Assembly (NCBI GenBank): GCA_019914945.1
Contig: CM034105.1
Span: 1,550,001 to 1,614,000 of the forward strand
Direction of reading: 5' to 3'
DNA: 64,000 nt
Source: Typha latifolia
Taxonomy: Eukaryota; Streptophyta; Magnoliopsida; Poales; Typhaceae
In this document: one piece after another, positions 11,837 to 24,079 of the stretch
Layout: each line of letters starts with the position of its first letter
Numbering within the stretch: position 1 is the stretch's first letter
The notes under the pieces: model-generated
What the model was told of the DNA's origin: nothing
The model's input: only the letters and a program-made list of their open reading frames with translations
Database searches by the model: none
Position numbers and translations under genes: made by a program

Positions 11837-12211
11837 ATGGGTTCCAGCCATGCCTCCTTCTTATGGGCTTCCTTCTCCTTCCTTATTCTCCTCCTCTCTC
11901 TCCTCCTCTCATCCGTCCCTTCTCTATCCCTCTCCAATCCTATAAGCCAACCACAGCCCAATGCTTCTCTCCAAGTCTTCCACGTAAAGAAGCAGAGGAC
12001 TCACACTTCCGTAAATGGTTTTGTCACGAATGGTAAGAAGAGGAGGAAGAGGAGGAGGAGGAAGAGAGGCAGTCACTTCGGAGCGGCGACCTTCGCGCCG
12101 ATGCTGCCGAGAGGACTCGTGCCGCCGTCGGATTCATCTTGGTGCCATAACGATGCTCCAAAGTACTCCATCGACTTCTTCTGCGGGGATTACTCAGCTT
12201 CGAAGCCTTGA
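11837..12211 (+). CDS. IDA-like (IDL) secreted peptide precursor
   Basis: The 124-residue precursor starts at the ATG at 11837. The longer frame from 11789 is rejected because the internal Met begins a clean signal peptide, with a hydrophobic core at about residues 8-32 (FLWASFSFLILLLSLLLSS). A variable linker follows with a very basic run of Lys and Arg at about residues 67-77. Near residues 91-102 lies MLPRGLVPPSDSSWCHN. This aligns position by position with the PIP motif of INFLORESCENCE DEFICIENT IN ABSCISSION peptides, whose core is I/V-PPS-x-x-S-x-x-HN preceded by LP-K/R-G. A 20-residue tail follows the motif, whereas IDA itself ends at the motif. Known IDA and IDL peptides are perceived by HAESA-type receptor kinases in abscission and immunity. 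The family call is by motif only, and the Trp-Cys before His-Asn differs from the usual Lys-Arg. Confidence 0.72.
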   Translation: MGSSHASFLWASFSFLILLLSLLLSSVPSLSLSNPISQPQPNASLQVFHVKKQRTHTSVNGFVTNGKKRRKRRRRKRGSHFGAATFAPMLPRGLVPPSDSSWCHNDAPKYSIDFFCGDYSASKP

Positions 12212-12289
12212 AGAAAGATTAGTTCTTGGGTGTTGGCGTTCTCTTTGTCCCCCTCTGTTCTTGGCACTTGTCTCTACTTCAAATGGGTA

Positions 12290-13120
12290 GTACTGGAATC
12301 TTGTAGTCATACGTTCTTGTTGTTTAAGGGATTAGGATTGATTAAAGTGTAAAAAAGCGCCATTTATTTGAAGGTGAAAGATTAGCACACAGAGTGGAGA
12401 AGATTAGGATGTGGGATTGCGTACTTTTGGGAAGAGTTTATGGTTTCAAGGGGGCTAATTAGTGCGAGTTTGTAACATTCGCTTCCCGTAGCGTATACTC
12501 CATGCAGGCTAAAAGAAATGGCATCACTCTCGAGACGCTTTTGATTGGTAATCGAGTTAAGTATCTCTATCTTCGCATTGCATTAATTGGAGAAAATTTC
12601 CATGGACCAATGTGCTCAAAATGCACGTAGCACAAGGTTATAATTGCAAAAAGAGAAGAGGATTGCAAGGATACTTCAGACATGCTTCTTTATCTTTGTC
12701 ATATTTTGTACAACATTCGCTAATTAGTATCATTCCCACGTTTATTACCCACTTAATATCCGTATCCGTACTAATACAGGATGTAAATATTGATTTTACT
12801 ACTATCCGAGCCCATTTCCAAACCTTAAATTGAAGAAAAAAGAGAGCATTAATTGAAGACGAAAGAGAAATTAAGAGATTAGATACTATAGAATAAATGC
12901 TAAATATTGAAGACAAACCATTATGAGTTCATAGTAGATTACTCGGCAATGAAACAGAGCCAAAAACAAAAACGAAAACTCCTTGGCAAAGATTATTCAT
13001 ATTCATTACCAAACACACTCTTGCGTATCATAAACTCAAGTCTCCTGGTAATTATTCCATTACTTTGAAAACACAGCTACCACAGTACTCTCTTCTTCCA
13101 CTTTTGCACAAAGTACCTCC
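12290..13120. other. Intergenic stretch between IDL and SOUL genes
   Basis: This holds the likely 3' UTR of the IDL gene and the convergent 3' end of the SOUL gene. No other coding signal is recognisable. Confidence 0.6.
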
Positions 13121-13126
13121 CTCAAT

Positions 13127-14010
13127 CTACATATCATTACTATCCTGCACATCAAACAACATCCATATCTCATTCACTCTGCCACTGTACTCAAATGGCG
13201 AATTATACTGTGCAACAGTATAAGCCGACGTCGGATCGGCTTTCCGGCCCTTCTCGACGGCGGAAGCCCAATTGGAGCCTTCAAGACTGGCGTACAGAGC
13301 TGCTGCCTCCTCTCCAATGCTAGCATCAGACACAAAGCCTCCGAATTGCCTAATAGCTGCATATTTGGCACCCCATTTCTGTAGATGGAGGTCCTTCGCA
13401 GGAGGAGGGTTTGCTTGGTTCTTCTTCGGTACGTAGAAGCTTACGACGAAGGATGAGACGCAGAAGGGGCCATCACTGGGTGCCACTTGAGTGATCACTG
13501 GAGCAGTCATCTCTATGGTTGCTCCATACTCATTCTTTCCTTGGATGTAGTCAAATAGCCTGTTACATAAGAATTACGTAGAATATCATCATTCATTTAG
13601 TTTAGCATAATTTAATTGACACGAAAGAGAAGTGAAAAACAGATCATATGAATGAAGCTAGGATCAACTTAAAACTAGTGTTACTTGAGGGTGTGAAATG
13701 AAAAAATATACATTTATAACAGAAATGCGTAAGGTTCAGGTTCTTACTGCAAAAATCCCGCGCGAGTGGCGTCGACGAAGGAGATGTCTTCGATGGGCGA
13801 AGTCGACATCCACGCCGTCGAATTGTAACGGCGGATCTCGAACCCGTTCCCTTTGTCGACCACATCATAGGTCGGGCACTCGATGCGGTCGCACGAGGGA
13901 GGGAAGTCCCCGCGATCACCGGCCGAAGCCGTAGAGAGCGCACATGTGGAGATGAGGAGGAGGAAGAGGAGGGTAGAGTAGCGCGAGGTGAGGAGAATAC
14001 CGGTGGCCAT
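13127..14010 (-). CDS. SOUL-family heme-binding protein, two exons
   Basis: The exons are 14010-13748 and 13559-13127 on the minus strand, joined in phase 2 (Gln codon split), giving 231 residues. The N-terminus MATGILLTSRYSTLLFLLLISTCALSTASA is a likely signal peptide. Family landmarks follow: CDRIECPTYDVV, GFEIRRYNSTAWMST, IEMTAPVIT, then FVVSFYVPKK and KYAAIRQFGGFVSD, ending with EIWMLFDVQD. SOUL/HBP proteins bind heme and related tetrapyrroles; the secreted or vacuolar plant members have no firmly established substrate. The frame is open upstream to another Met at 14190. A TATAAAG at 14080-14074 lies between the two Mets, and only the downstream one gives a signal peptide, so 14010 is chosen. 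Confidence 0.9.
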
Positions 14011-14073
14011 GGACGCAAACCCGAAGCTTATCTCGCGTTGGACTCGGGATAGAGAAGGAAATGGGCGGCGTAA

Positions 14074-14080
14074 CTTTATA
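14074..14080 (-). promoter_or_regulatory. Probable TATA box of the SOUL gene
   Basis: TATAAAG on the minus strand lies 64 bp upstream of the chosen ATG at 14010 and downstream of the alternative Met at 14190. It therefore decides the start. Confidence 0.6.
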
Positions 14081-15183
14081 CCCGGGGCGGATAAAGTGCG
14101 AGTTGAGCCTGTGTGGCTATGCAATGGCAATGTGCCTGCCATGGACTGGATAGCACTTTCTGCTGGTTCAAATGTAGGAGTTCCCTTCATTTCGTATACT
14201 TGGCGGGTATCGATTGGATATCAATGCCATCCAAACCATGACTGTTGGAAATGCTTGCATTCGGGGTTGCAATTGATCGGTGTTCAGATTATAACAAGAT
14301 AGGCTGCGGTTGGAACGCTTCCACGTCGCCCTAGATTTATCCAGGATAAATGTAGCATATATATATATATATATTGGTTATTGGGTGGACGTTTTCCTAC
14401 CGTTGATGGTTTCTTGGAGTACCCTTAGTTTTATTTGAGGAATAAATATATGCCTTCTTCTTTTACCTATTATTCTCTAACAAACGTATATATAATACTA
14501 AAAGATAAGGTCTATTACACTAACTATTACAGAAAATAAAAGTCGACTAGAGAATTATATTCGCATTGTGCCATGTGATTGAAGAATGTGTAACCCGTGA
14601 CCGTAACCCAAAGGGGGAAAAGAAAAGGACAGAAAGACAAAAGAGGAACTGCATAGAGAGGTTGCGTTGGATAACTACATAGATAATTATCACAGATAGT
14701 CGCAAAGGTGATGAGGAGTCGTATAATTTTAGAGAAACTATATATATAATTGTCAGCACTCTCCATGCATCACTCTAGCCAGTTAGGTGACATTGATTGA
14801 TGCTCAGTTTTCTTATTTTTTTGAATGATCCAATAGCACTTAGATCCAGATATTTATTCCCTCTATTCAAGTATATAATTATTTAATACTAAACCCCGTT
14901 ATAAAGTTTTCATACAATTAATTGTAGTAGTTGTTCAGTAAGATTTGTGCTAGCACCATTAAATGTCATTCTAGTTAGAAGTCTCTATATACTTTAAAGT
15001 GGGCATGTGTGTAGGTGGTGCAGATGCTATAACCGTAAGCTGGTGCTACATCTCAGGGCATCTTAAATGGTTATGCCATTAAATAACTCTTTTGGTGCTT
15101 AGAAATCTAGCAGTGCTCCCAAACTAAGTAAAAAAATATACTTCTGATTAATGTTCTCAAAATCTAACGGACATTAAAGGTCA

Positions 15184-15207
15184 CTATTATTATTATTATT
15201 ATTATTA
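15184..15207. repeat. (TTA)n microsatellite
   Basis: About eight TTA units lie in the 3' flank of the DUF538 gene. Confidence 0.85.
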
Positions 15208-15328
15208 GGAGCTAGCCTCGAATGATAGAAACATGATTCCAAGTGAAGAGAACAAGACAGGATATATATCAGAAGATTGATACTAAATACTCAATACTTC
15301 AACACCGAATCCATTGAAGTGTCATCCA

Positions 15329-15781
15329 TTACTTTCCCTCTTCTTCCTTCTTCCCCTCCTCTTCTTCGAAGGCTTGCACGGGATACGACCTCCCGATCCC
15401 CGCCGAGGTCTTAAAGGTAATTTTCTTATGCTCCGGGTCGTCGATGGACATATCGGAGAGCGAAACCCAGATAAGTATCTCCTTACTCTTAACCCCGGTC
15501 ATCCGCTTCATCCTCCGGTCCTCCACGAACGCCGTCACCTCCGTCGCGTACGACACCGTCTTCCCGATGCTCTTGAAGTTATGCGTCGTGCTCTTCTTCT
15601 GCTTCAGCCACACGAACCCCGTCTCCTTGTTGCGTCCCACCTCCTCGAGATCCGTGAGGGGAAGCAAGCCACTGGGGAGGTGCAACTCCTGGAGGAGCTC
15701 CAGAGACTTCTTCTTACACAGCTCCTCACCGGTGTAGACCTCGGCGCCCTCGCGTTGGGTTGCGATAGCTTGGGTAGCCAT
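15329..15781 (-). CDS. DUF538 family protein, intronless
   Basis: This 150-residue single-exon protein carries the full DUF538 pattern: LPSGLLPLTDLEEVG, then GFVWLKQKK, HNFKSIGKTVSYATEVTAFVE, MTGVKSKEILIWV, and KITFKTSAGIGRSYPVQAFE near the end. The tail is rich in Glu and Lys. DUF538 proteins are plant-specific and small; some are described as stress-responsive or able to bind chlorophyll, but no agreed activity exists. There is no signal peptide, unlike some members, so a cytosolic location is likely. A TATA box lies 94-100 bp upstream. Confidence 0.92.
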   Translation of the reverse strand: MATQAIATQREGAEVYTGEELCKKKSLELLQELHLPSGLLPLTDLEEVGRNKETGFVWLKQKKSTTHNFKSIGKTVSYATEVTAFVEDRRMKRMTGVKSKEILIWVSLSDMSIDDPEHKKITFKTSAGIGRSYPVQAFEEEEGKKEEEGK

Positions 15782-15874
15782 GGGTGATTATCTGGATTGA
15801 CTTCGTTAGGGTTAGAGTTTAGAGAGGGGTGGAGGTGGATGAGGAATTGGGGGTATTCGGGTGGGGGGTTGGGA

Positions 15875-15881
15875 TTTTATA
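15875..15881 (-). promoter_or_regulatory. Probable TATA box of the DUF538 gene
   Basis: TATAAAA on the minus strand lies 94 bp upstream of the ATG at 15781, within a locally GC-rich promoter. Confidence 0.55.
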
Positions 15882-16079
15882 GGAGAATTGGAGAAGGTAG
15901 AAAGGGGTATTTTGGGGATTGAGGCAAGTTGATGGGGGCGATCAGGGGATAGACGGGACGGGTGGGTCGTTGGGATTGAGCTTTTAATGGGGAAGGCGAG
16001 GGGATCTGGTGGGGAATTTAATGAGGCTTTTAATTTTGAGCCTCACCGCGATGGAGAACAGCGCTGAGGGCATCATCTA

Positions 16080-19000
16080 TGGTCACGAGTCTCGCGTTCG
16101 TTTGACGCGAATGAAACGATCCTAATCATAAACCGGTTTCGAAGTTATTCGCATGCACTTCCGATTAATTTGATTAAAGTTGGCTAAAACTAGTTTTAAA
16201 AGGTGCGTTTGATATTGGTATTCCTACGGCTTAGTTAGTTACTAGCACTTATACATCTTTTAATAGTGACAATTGGGCATTTGGGCTGTAATTTAGAGCT
16301 AGACATAGTCCAGCCAAGCTTGACTTTATTATGCGAGATTATTGTACCTTATACATATAATATAATAATTAGAGTTATTATATCTATTGGATCTTAGATC
16401 TAACAAATACTAATAAATACTATACTCTTTAAAATTTATAAATCACTATCACTCCAAATCGTTTCTTTAATAAAAGAAAAGCTAGTTGAGAACAAAGAAA
16501 ATAAGAGAGAGGCGAGGAAGACTCACCACCATTATTTATGAGAAGGGCACAATGCCAAGCTGCTCCGTAAATTAGTTACGATGCGATACATAAACAGCTA
16601 GACTTTTCCCAAGGGAGGCCTAGAGTATTAATTAATATTTTGTACCAATTTAATCTATAAATTAGATATAGATTTAATTTTCTTTAGTTCTTTAAGATCT
16701 CTCGAAATAGTTCTACAAATATTCATCTGGACTTCTTCCTCCTCACTCGAGAATATATTAAATCGATCGACAATATGGTATCGTACTGAGTCCGACATGG
16801 CTTTTATTGACATAGGGTAGGTACTATGTAGGATTGTAGGTGCATATGAACCTAAATTGTTTTAATTCGTTCTTATTTTGTCATACTCTTTATTGCTTTA
16901 AACTTGATATACTACTACCGTAATATAAATCATGCGGACAAGAAACGTAATATGGTTCAGGCGCAGGGAAAATTTTATCCGTACGATTTTGAGTGCAATT
17001 AGAACTCCAACCGCTACGTCAATCCCGTACCGTTGTTTGGTCCCACTTCACTGGCCGCTTAATAATGGCCATGCGACAGAGTTAGGAGCTCTTCAACCCC
17101 GCATGTGCAGTGTAGGACCGAACGGGAGCAAGGTTACTGGTCATTAAGCCAATCTCACTCTGCCACGCTCTCCAGTTTCACGAAGTTTCTACGTCAGGGA
17201 TGCAGAGGATCTCGTTAGGCCAAAAGGGCTTTTTTTTTCTTGTGCAAATTGTTTAATTATCCGTGGCTTACTTTGACCTTAGTAGTTCAGCTCAATTCTT
17301 TTAGTGTTGGTTTGAAGCGATGGCTCAATAATGCAGTGGCTCAAAGCAATGGTTCAGTGGCAATTATCTATGAGCCATAGCTTAGCGGCATAATGACTTA
17401 AAGCTTAGACTAGATGACTTATTTTGTATGTTAGCTAAAAATTTAGTGGAGTCTAAATGACTTTACTACATCAAGAAAAAATTAGTTTTTCTTATCAAGC
17501 CTATGTTTATTGTTTAGGCTTTTTGATGACTAAAAAAAAAATTACTACGTTTAGATTAGCACCCTTCAAAAAAAGATAAAGAAATTGAGTTTCATAGGGA
17601 GAAAAGTTGTGAGTCTTTATATAGAAACTTAGTTCGTTAATACCTTGAATTATCGAGAGTATTCATACGGTCTATATGTTTACCGCGAAGTTAGAAGCAC
17701 CCAATTAGATAATTCTCCAATTATTATAGAAAGTTAAGCTATTAGAAAATATTAATTATTATATTTTATATTTTGAAAGAGAGACTGAGAGCAACGTATA
17801 TCTAACAGGGAAGAAACAAAACCCCATATGTCTTCGCTATTATTAGGCACGGTTCTCAAGAAGGATTGTCGTCCACCTTATCATGTCACATCGAGTTGGT
17901 TATCTATACGATGTCATAACTTTTCTGGCTGATCTATCTTCACCTTATAAGATTTTATTATGGTGTGATTAAAAAGTAGTTTCTTTTCCAAATTTCTACG
18001 AGATAGACACTTAACAACATCCATTAATTTAAAGACAGTGGCAGGAAGAGATAACTATATTTCCTCATCAATGTCCACCCTCGATGTCTCTATCTTTTGA
18101 GTCTAACAAAATACAACCACATAGTCAGGTGTTTATGTTGAGAAATATTGTGGCGTTGATTTAATCAAGCTGTTTGCATTCATTTTTTCTATTAGTTTTA
18201 CTGCAACCAATTTACCAACATTTCTTGCTGTCAATATTTAAATAAACGATACAAAGTTCTATATTCAGGGTGAAGAATTTACTGTGAATTTATATTCATA
18301 TCAAACTTTTTGTAAATATTTTGAGAATAGTGAAATAAAAAACGATGTAATTTGCTTTGATAATCTGGAGACTTAGTTTGGTCCTAATTTTATAGGAAAC
18401 CAGCATTTCGTTTTGTCTGATGTTCTATTTTGGAGCTTTATTTTGCTTCTATGGTTAATTTAATGAAACGATTTAGTTATATTATATTTATTTAGAACTT
18501 TTTAAGGGCTTAATGACCACGTCGAACACTCAAGCCAAGGACAGAGATCCTATGCATATATGTATGAAAGTTAGTAACTGATGATTACTGTACAATGAAG
18601 TATGGAATGCTTTTATGGTGGTTTCGACTTGTTGGATTTCTTATATATGAAGCAGAAGCCCAATATATTATTAACTTTTATCTGGTATATTGCAAGTTTG
18701 CAACTCCAATCACTATAGTCCGAATGGATCAATGACCAAGGAGCCTTCAGAGCTTCATGAAATAATAAGTGACCACTCATAATGGTAGTTCATTATTTTG
18801 ATATAAGAGAAGGATGTCGAAGAGCATGATATTTAGAGTATCATATTAGCATGTATTATTTATGAGTTTGGGTTGGCCCCAATCTCACCTCCCCTCTATC
18901 TCCATTTCTATCTCACCTGCTGGATGAAATATAAGTTAATGTTTGAGTTGGCAGAAAGAAGAAAGATAGTCCAGAGTTTACTTTGGAGGAGGAAGGAGGG

Positions 19001-19700
19001 TAAGGTAAGGGTAGGGATTAAGGCTACGGAGGAGGAAGATAAAGAGTATTTTGGTCATTAAAAAAAATATTATAAGAGTTTTTTTAACCAATTATATATT
19101 AAGAGTATTACTATCGTAAAATGAACTAATTCGTGGATGAGAAAAATAAAAATAAGACAATATATATAACAAAAGGGCCAAATTGATATACTCGATTAGT
19201 TTAGCGAGTTTGATTGTCGTGTTTCCTTTTTCTTCTTTTATATGTCACTTTGATATTAGACCACAATTCAAAGTGCTTAAGTAAGTATCATTAAATATAG
19301 ATTTAATTAGTAGAATAATATTTTAAAAAATGAATAATGATTTCGATGGTAATATTTTTCTTTTTAAAAAGTGATAATTATGTAAAAAATTCTAAAAACT
19401 AACTATAATGATAATTATGAAGATATTAAAATATTTTTAGCGGTAATTGTGATATTTTAATGACCGTAATGATTATGACATTTTGAAAAAAACCAGCGGT
19501 AATTACGTTAAAAACCCCATCATATATTTATTAAAGAAGTGTGCGATATGGAAACAAAAGAGGGGGCTTCCGTTATAATATGATTGAAAGTTAGGGTGTA
19601 ATGTGTAATTTACTCCAGAAGAAAATGTGTAATTTTCAACTGTTAGTGGGCTTAGTGGAGTTGGGGTTAGGCCGGGTAAAGCCCGCCCGGCTTATAGAGT
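16080..19700. other. Intergenic stretch without a recognised gene
   Basis: This is AT-rich, with no exon chain or family-like ORF. The short ORFs at 16932-17147 and 18873-19061 resemble nothing known and have no splice partners. A segment at 19330-19525 resembles 11130-11290. Confidence 0.6.
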
Positions 19701-19936
19701 TTCATCAAACTTATTGTTTGTTGTTGGAATTTAACCCAAAATACTAAAGGAGCGCGTTTGTGTTGCGCACCGTTCGCGACTCGCGTCTCTTTTCTTCGGG
19801 TTGACTCGAGTTCCCGATCCCGACCCTCTTCGCTCGCCAACCAGAACCCACCACCTTCATTCCTCGTCTTTCTTCCCTCTCTTCGATTTAGCTTTTGCTC
19901 CAAATCTCGCGGCGGGAGCGACAGAAGCGAGCGATT

Positions 19937-22900
19937 ATGTCCAAATCGTTGCCTTATTCGATGCGAGATGTCGACTACGACAACGCCAAGTTCCGCCATC
20001 GATCCCGATTCAAGGTTTCCCCTCTTCCCTCTTCCATTCTCCTTTCCCGATCTGATGCGATTCGACGAACTTATTGAAATTTCACCGCAAGAGCGTTGAA
20101 TTCGTAACTCGGATCCGATACGGATGCCGATCTGAATCTAAGTTCGTATTTCTGTGCCTTGATTGAAATATAGCTGTTATTTGGTTTAATATCTATTCTC
20201 TCCCGGATTCTTGGTCAAATTCCATAGCATCCATCTCGAGACAAGCATTTTGTGCTGCAACTTAGTGAGTAAAAAATCGTGCTTCTTTAGGAGATACGAT
20301 ATATGCATGTATTGCTTTGGAAAGTTAGCCTGCATCCAGTTCATAAGTCTTTCAGTGACCAAGAATGCTTGCCTGTGATTAGCGCTGGCATTCTATTCCT
20401 TCAACTTCTCTTCTAGACACTAACACGTTTCATTGATTACTACTAAATATCAGATGTAATTGGCAATTGTTATAACTCACATTATGGATCACCTCTGAAC
20501 TTATCTTTTTGTTGTTTCTTGTAGGTGATTACTCAGGCTTTAACTACTAGTAGCGTCAGATCAGACTGTGCAAAGTGTAGCCTAGGAAAATTCTTGGTGC
20601 TATTACTGGTTTGTGGTTTGATATATTTAATTGTCCCTCATAGAGATTCCAACAGTTCTGTGCCTAGTGGACTTCAGAATGATCTTGCAATTGGAGAAGA
20701 CAAAAATGTTCAGAGAGATGCTAATAAATTTGGAAGATTTTGGAGGAAGCCACCAAGGCTCCCTCCGCAACTTCCTCCAGCCAAAGTGCATAATAGTAGT
20801 TCTAACCTTAATAATGAAAAGTCATCTCCGAAGTCTGAATGGAATTCCAGGCAACAGAAAGTCAAAGAAGCATTCATCCATGCTTGGTCTGGCTATAGAA
20901 ACTATGCAATGGGCTATGATGAACTTATGCCCGTGAGCCAAAGAGGTACTGATGGTTTAGGAGGTCTAGGTGCTACTGTCATAGATTCCTTAGATACAGC
21001 TATAATAATGGGTGCCAATGATGTTGTCTCTGAGGCAGGAATGTGGATAGAGAAGAACCTAATGACAAGAATAAGTGAGAAAGGGCAGGTCAATTTATTT
21101 GAAACTACCATACGTGTTTTAGGAGGGCTTCTTAGTGCTTATCATTTAAGTGGTGGTGAACATGGAGTTAAAGGAGATAGTGGAATACCTGTGCTCTCTA
21201 AAGGAACTAAACCTGAGGTCCTCTTAGAAATTGCGAAGAACTTGGCTGACAGATTATTATCAGCTTTTACTTCAAGTCCTACAGCTATACCTTTCAGCGA
21301 TGTTATTCTCCGTGATCGTTCTGCACATCCTGCTCCTGATGGATTAAGCAGTACTTCAGAGGTTTCAACCTTGCAACTGGAGTTCAACTACCTGAGTCAA
21401 ATATCTGGTGATCCTAAGTACCATTTAGAGGCAATGAAGGTGCTGGAACACATACAAAAACTTCCCAAAGTGGAAGGACTGGTGCCTATCTACATCAGGT
21501 ATGTAGGGGGTCTAGTAAGAGTTCTTGTGATCTCTATTTTCATGAACTTGATTCTCTTATTCCGCTGCATGGCGGCATTCATGCTTTAATTATTGATGAT
21601 CACTTTTCTTATTTCCGTTTGAAATGTTTATGTTAAGTGTGTCATATGTCTGGTTTTATCATGAATAGGTAATGTTGGTCAGCGTGGCAGGACATGTAGA
21701 CCATGCTGACTGATGTTGCATATGTGCTTGTGCTCATGAGTGGCAAATAAATTTGTGTCTAAGTATAAATTTTTGAAGTACATTATAATGAACTCAAGTA
21801 CCTCAATTGTTATCATAAGTTCACAGAAAAGAGGAACAATTATCTTAATTGCGGGGAAACCAGATTAAAACGAGATTAGTGTGAAAAATATGTGGGAACC
21901 AGAATAAGCAGCAGCTCCATTTCATGAATATCCTCCCATAAAGTTTGCCTTTGTAGGCCTCTATGTATGACATAGAGCCTTCACATATCCTTAATTGTCA
22001 AGACCCGTATGATTTCCAACAGATCAATGTACATTACTGCTCTCTTTTTTGGGTTTTGTATCTATGAGTACTAATGTTGCACATGAAATTGCAGAACTTT
22101 TTGTACTTTCTTATGTTTTGGTTTCTGTATATATTTTTTATTCTGCAAGGGAATTTTCTGTTTTTAGACATCTTCCTTTTTCATATTTTGAAATTGTTGA
22201 TAAACACTCACTTTTTCTTCTCCTGGTGAACACAGTCCAAGCTCTGGTCAATTTAGTGGAGAGAACATTCGGCTGGGATCTCGTGGTGACAGCTATTATG
22301 AGTACCTAGTAAAAATTTGGATTCAGAGGAAGGATAGTCGAAATAGTCATATGAAGTATCTACATGAAATGTATACAGAAGCAATGAGAGGGGTCAGACA
22401 CCTTCTTGTTCGGAAATCTATACCTAAAGGGTTGGTTTTTGTTGGGGAGCTTCCTTATGGATCCAAAGGCGCCTTCAGCCCCAAAATGGATCATCTGGTA
22501 TTAACACAATTAGCATACTGGTGTTTCTTCTGATTTGATGAGAAACTAATATATCTTCATTCAAATGATAAGATCTTGTGATTTTGTGATCCTTCTACTT
22601 TCTAGCAGGTAGATCATTGTGGGATTGTTAAGTTTTGATATAGTAAATGGAATTATGAAGCTATGCTTGTGCTTTAATATTATAAAATCCTCTTTGGAGA
22701 GAGAGATATACTTGCCTTGATATTAGGAGCTCCATAATTATTATTAACAATGAGTTTTTATAAGGAATTTTCCAGAGAAACTGTACGCTAGACGTGTTTC
22801 CGTATTTTACCGGATGAATTAGAGCCTTATGCCCATGCTTTGCTTGGTGGGTTGCTGAAAAGCTGCTTTTGACACTGTCAGAAGACCTTTGAGGAATTAC

Positions 22901-24073
22901 ATTTCAAATGCTCTTGTATTTTGCGTTCTTTTAGCAAAAGCATCAGCATTACGTAGACCAATTTACTAAGATTTTTCAGCAGTTAAATAAGTTAGTCAGT
23001 TGTAGTTTGACTTTGACTTATAGATCATTCGGCAATAGCTGTCAGGCTGTTTCATCATTGGGAAAAAAATGTTGTTCCTTATGCTGTGACTCACTATTAC
23101 TATGGACGACTACTTGTATCTTCAGAACATTTCAAATCATCAAGTTATGTCAAATCAAATATTTTAGTCCAACTTTACATCCATCATTTATCAGAACAAT
23201 TATTATCATTTACCTGATTAATCAAGTAATTGCATACTCTCTATGATCACATATATGCCTTTCAGATTTTAAAATAAAGCTAATTTTCTCATTTTTCAGG
23301 TGTGTTTCCTTCCAGGTACCCTTGCTCTCGGTGCTACTAAGGGTATCACAAAGAAGAAAGCAACTGAAAATAACTTGCTAACGACAGAAGACTTAGAAAA
23401 TCTGAAACTTGCAGAAGATCTGGCAAAGACTTGCTTTGAAATGTATTCTGTAACTTCTACTGGACTTGCTCCTGAAATCGCTTATTTCCACATTGAGGTA
23501 AGCTAACTAGCTGATCATTGGTTGTTTAAAATGAATTCTTAATTTTTTTTCTTGCAGCATATACTTTTGCATTTTTCATATTACCAATGAAAAGTTGGCT
23601 ATTTATTTTTTAATCAGGGTGATTCTGAAGGGGGGCCTGATGGTGGGAACAAAAGCTCTGAGTATGTAAAGGACATAATAATTAAGCACAATGATCGGCA
23701 CAATCTCTTGCGCCCAGAAACTGTGGAATCGTTTTTTGTTTTGTATCGCATCACAGAGGATCCAAAGTATGCTCTCTCTCTCTCTCTCATGCGTCTTACA
23801 TGTTTTCAACTTTTATTTTTGAATATGTACAGGTACCGTGAATGGGGTTGGCAAATTTTTGAGGCCTTTGAGAAGTATACGAAGGTGGATTCTGGAGGTT
23901 ATACTTCACTGGATGATGTTACCACAATACCCCCTTACAAAAGAGATAAGATGGAGACTTTCTTCCTGGGGGAGACATTGAAGTATTTATATTTATTGTT
24001 TGGAGAAAATAATATACTTCCTCTGGATAAATTTGTATTCAATACAGAGGCACATCCTTTTCCCATAAACTGA
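19937..24073 (+). CDS. MNS3: MNS3: ER-type mannosyl-oligosaccharide 1,2-alpha-mannosidase, six exons
   Basis: The exons are 19937-20014, 20525-21498, 22236-22497, 23300-23497, 23618-23766 and 23833-24073. All have GT/AG borders and matching phases, giving 633 residues. The N-terminus [23 protein letters not shown] matches Arabidopsis MNS3 and includes the cytosolic LPYS motif reported to keep that protein in the cis-Golgi. A signal anchor lies at about residues 48-65 ([16 protein letters not shown]). The glycoside hydrolase family 47 domain follows: [40 protein letters not shown] with a catalytic-region Glu, [18 protein letters not shown], and the Ca-binding NTEAHPF at the C-terminus. The enzyme trims one mannose from Man9GlcNAc2 during N-glycan maturation. 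The length agrees with the Arabidopsis protein (about 620 residues), and no defect is visible. Confidence 0.95.
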
Positions 24074-24079
24074 TCGACA

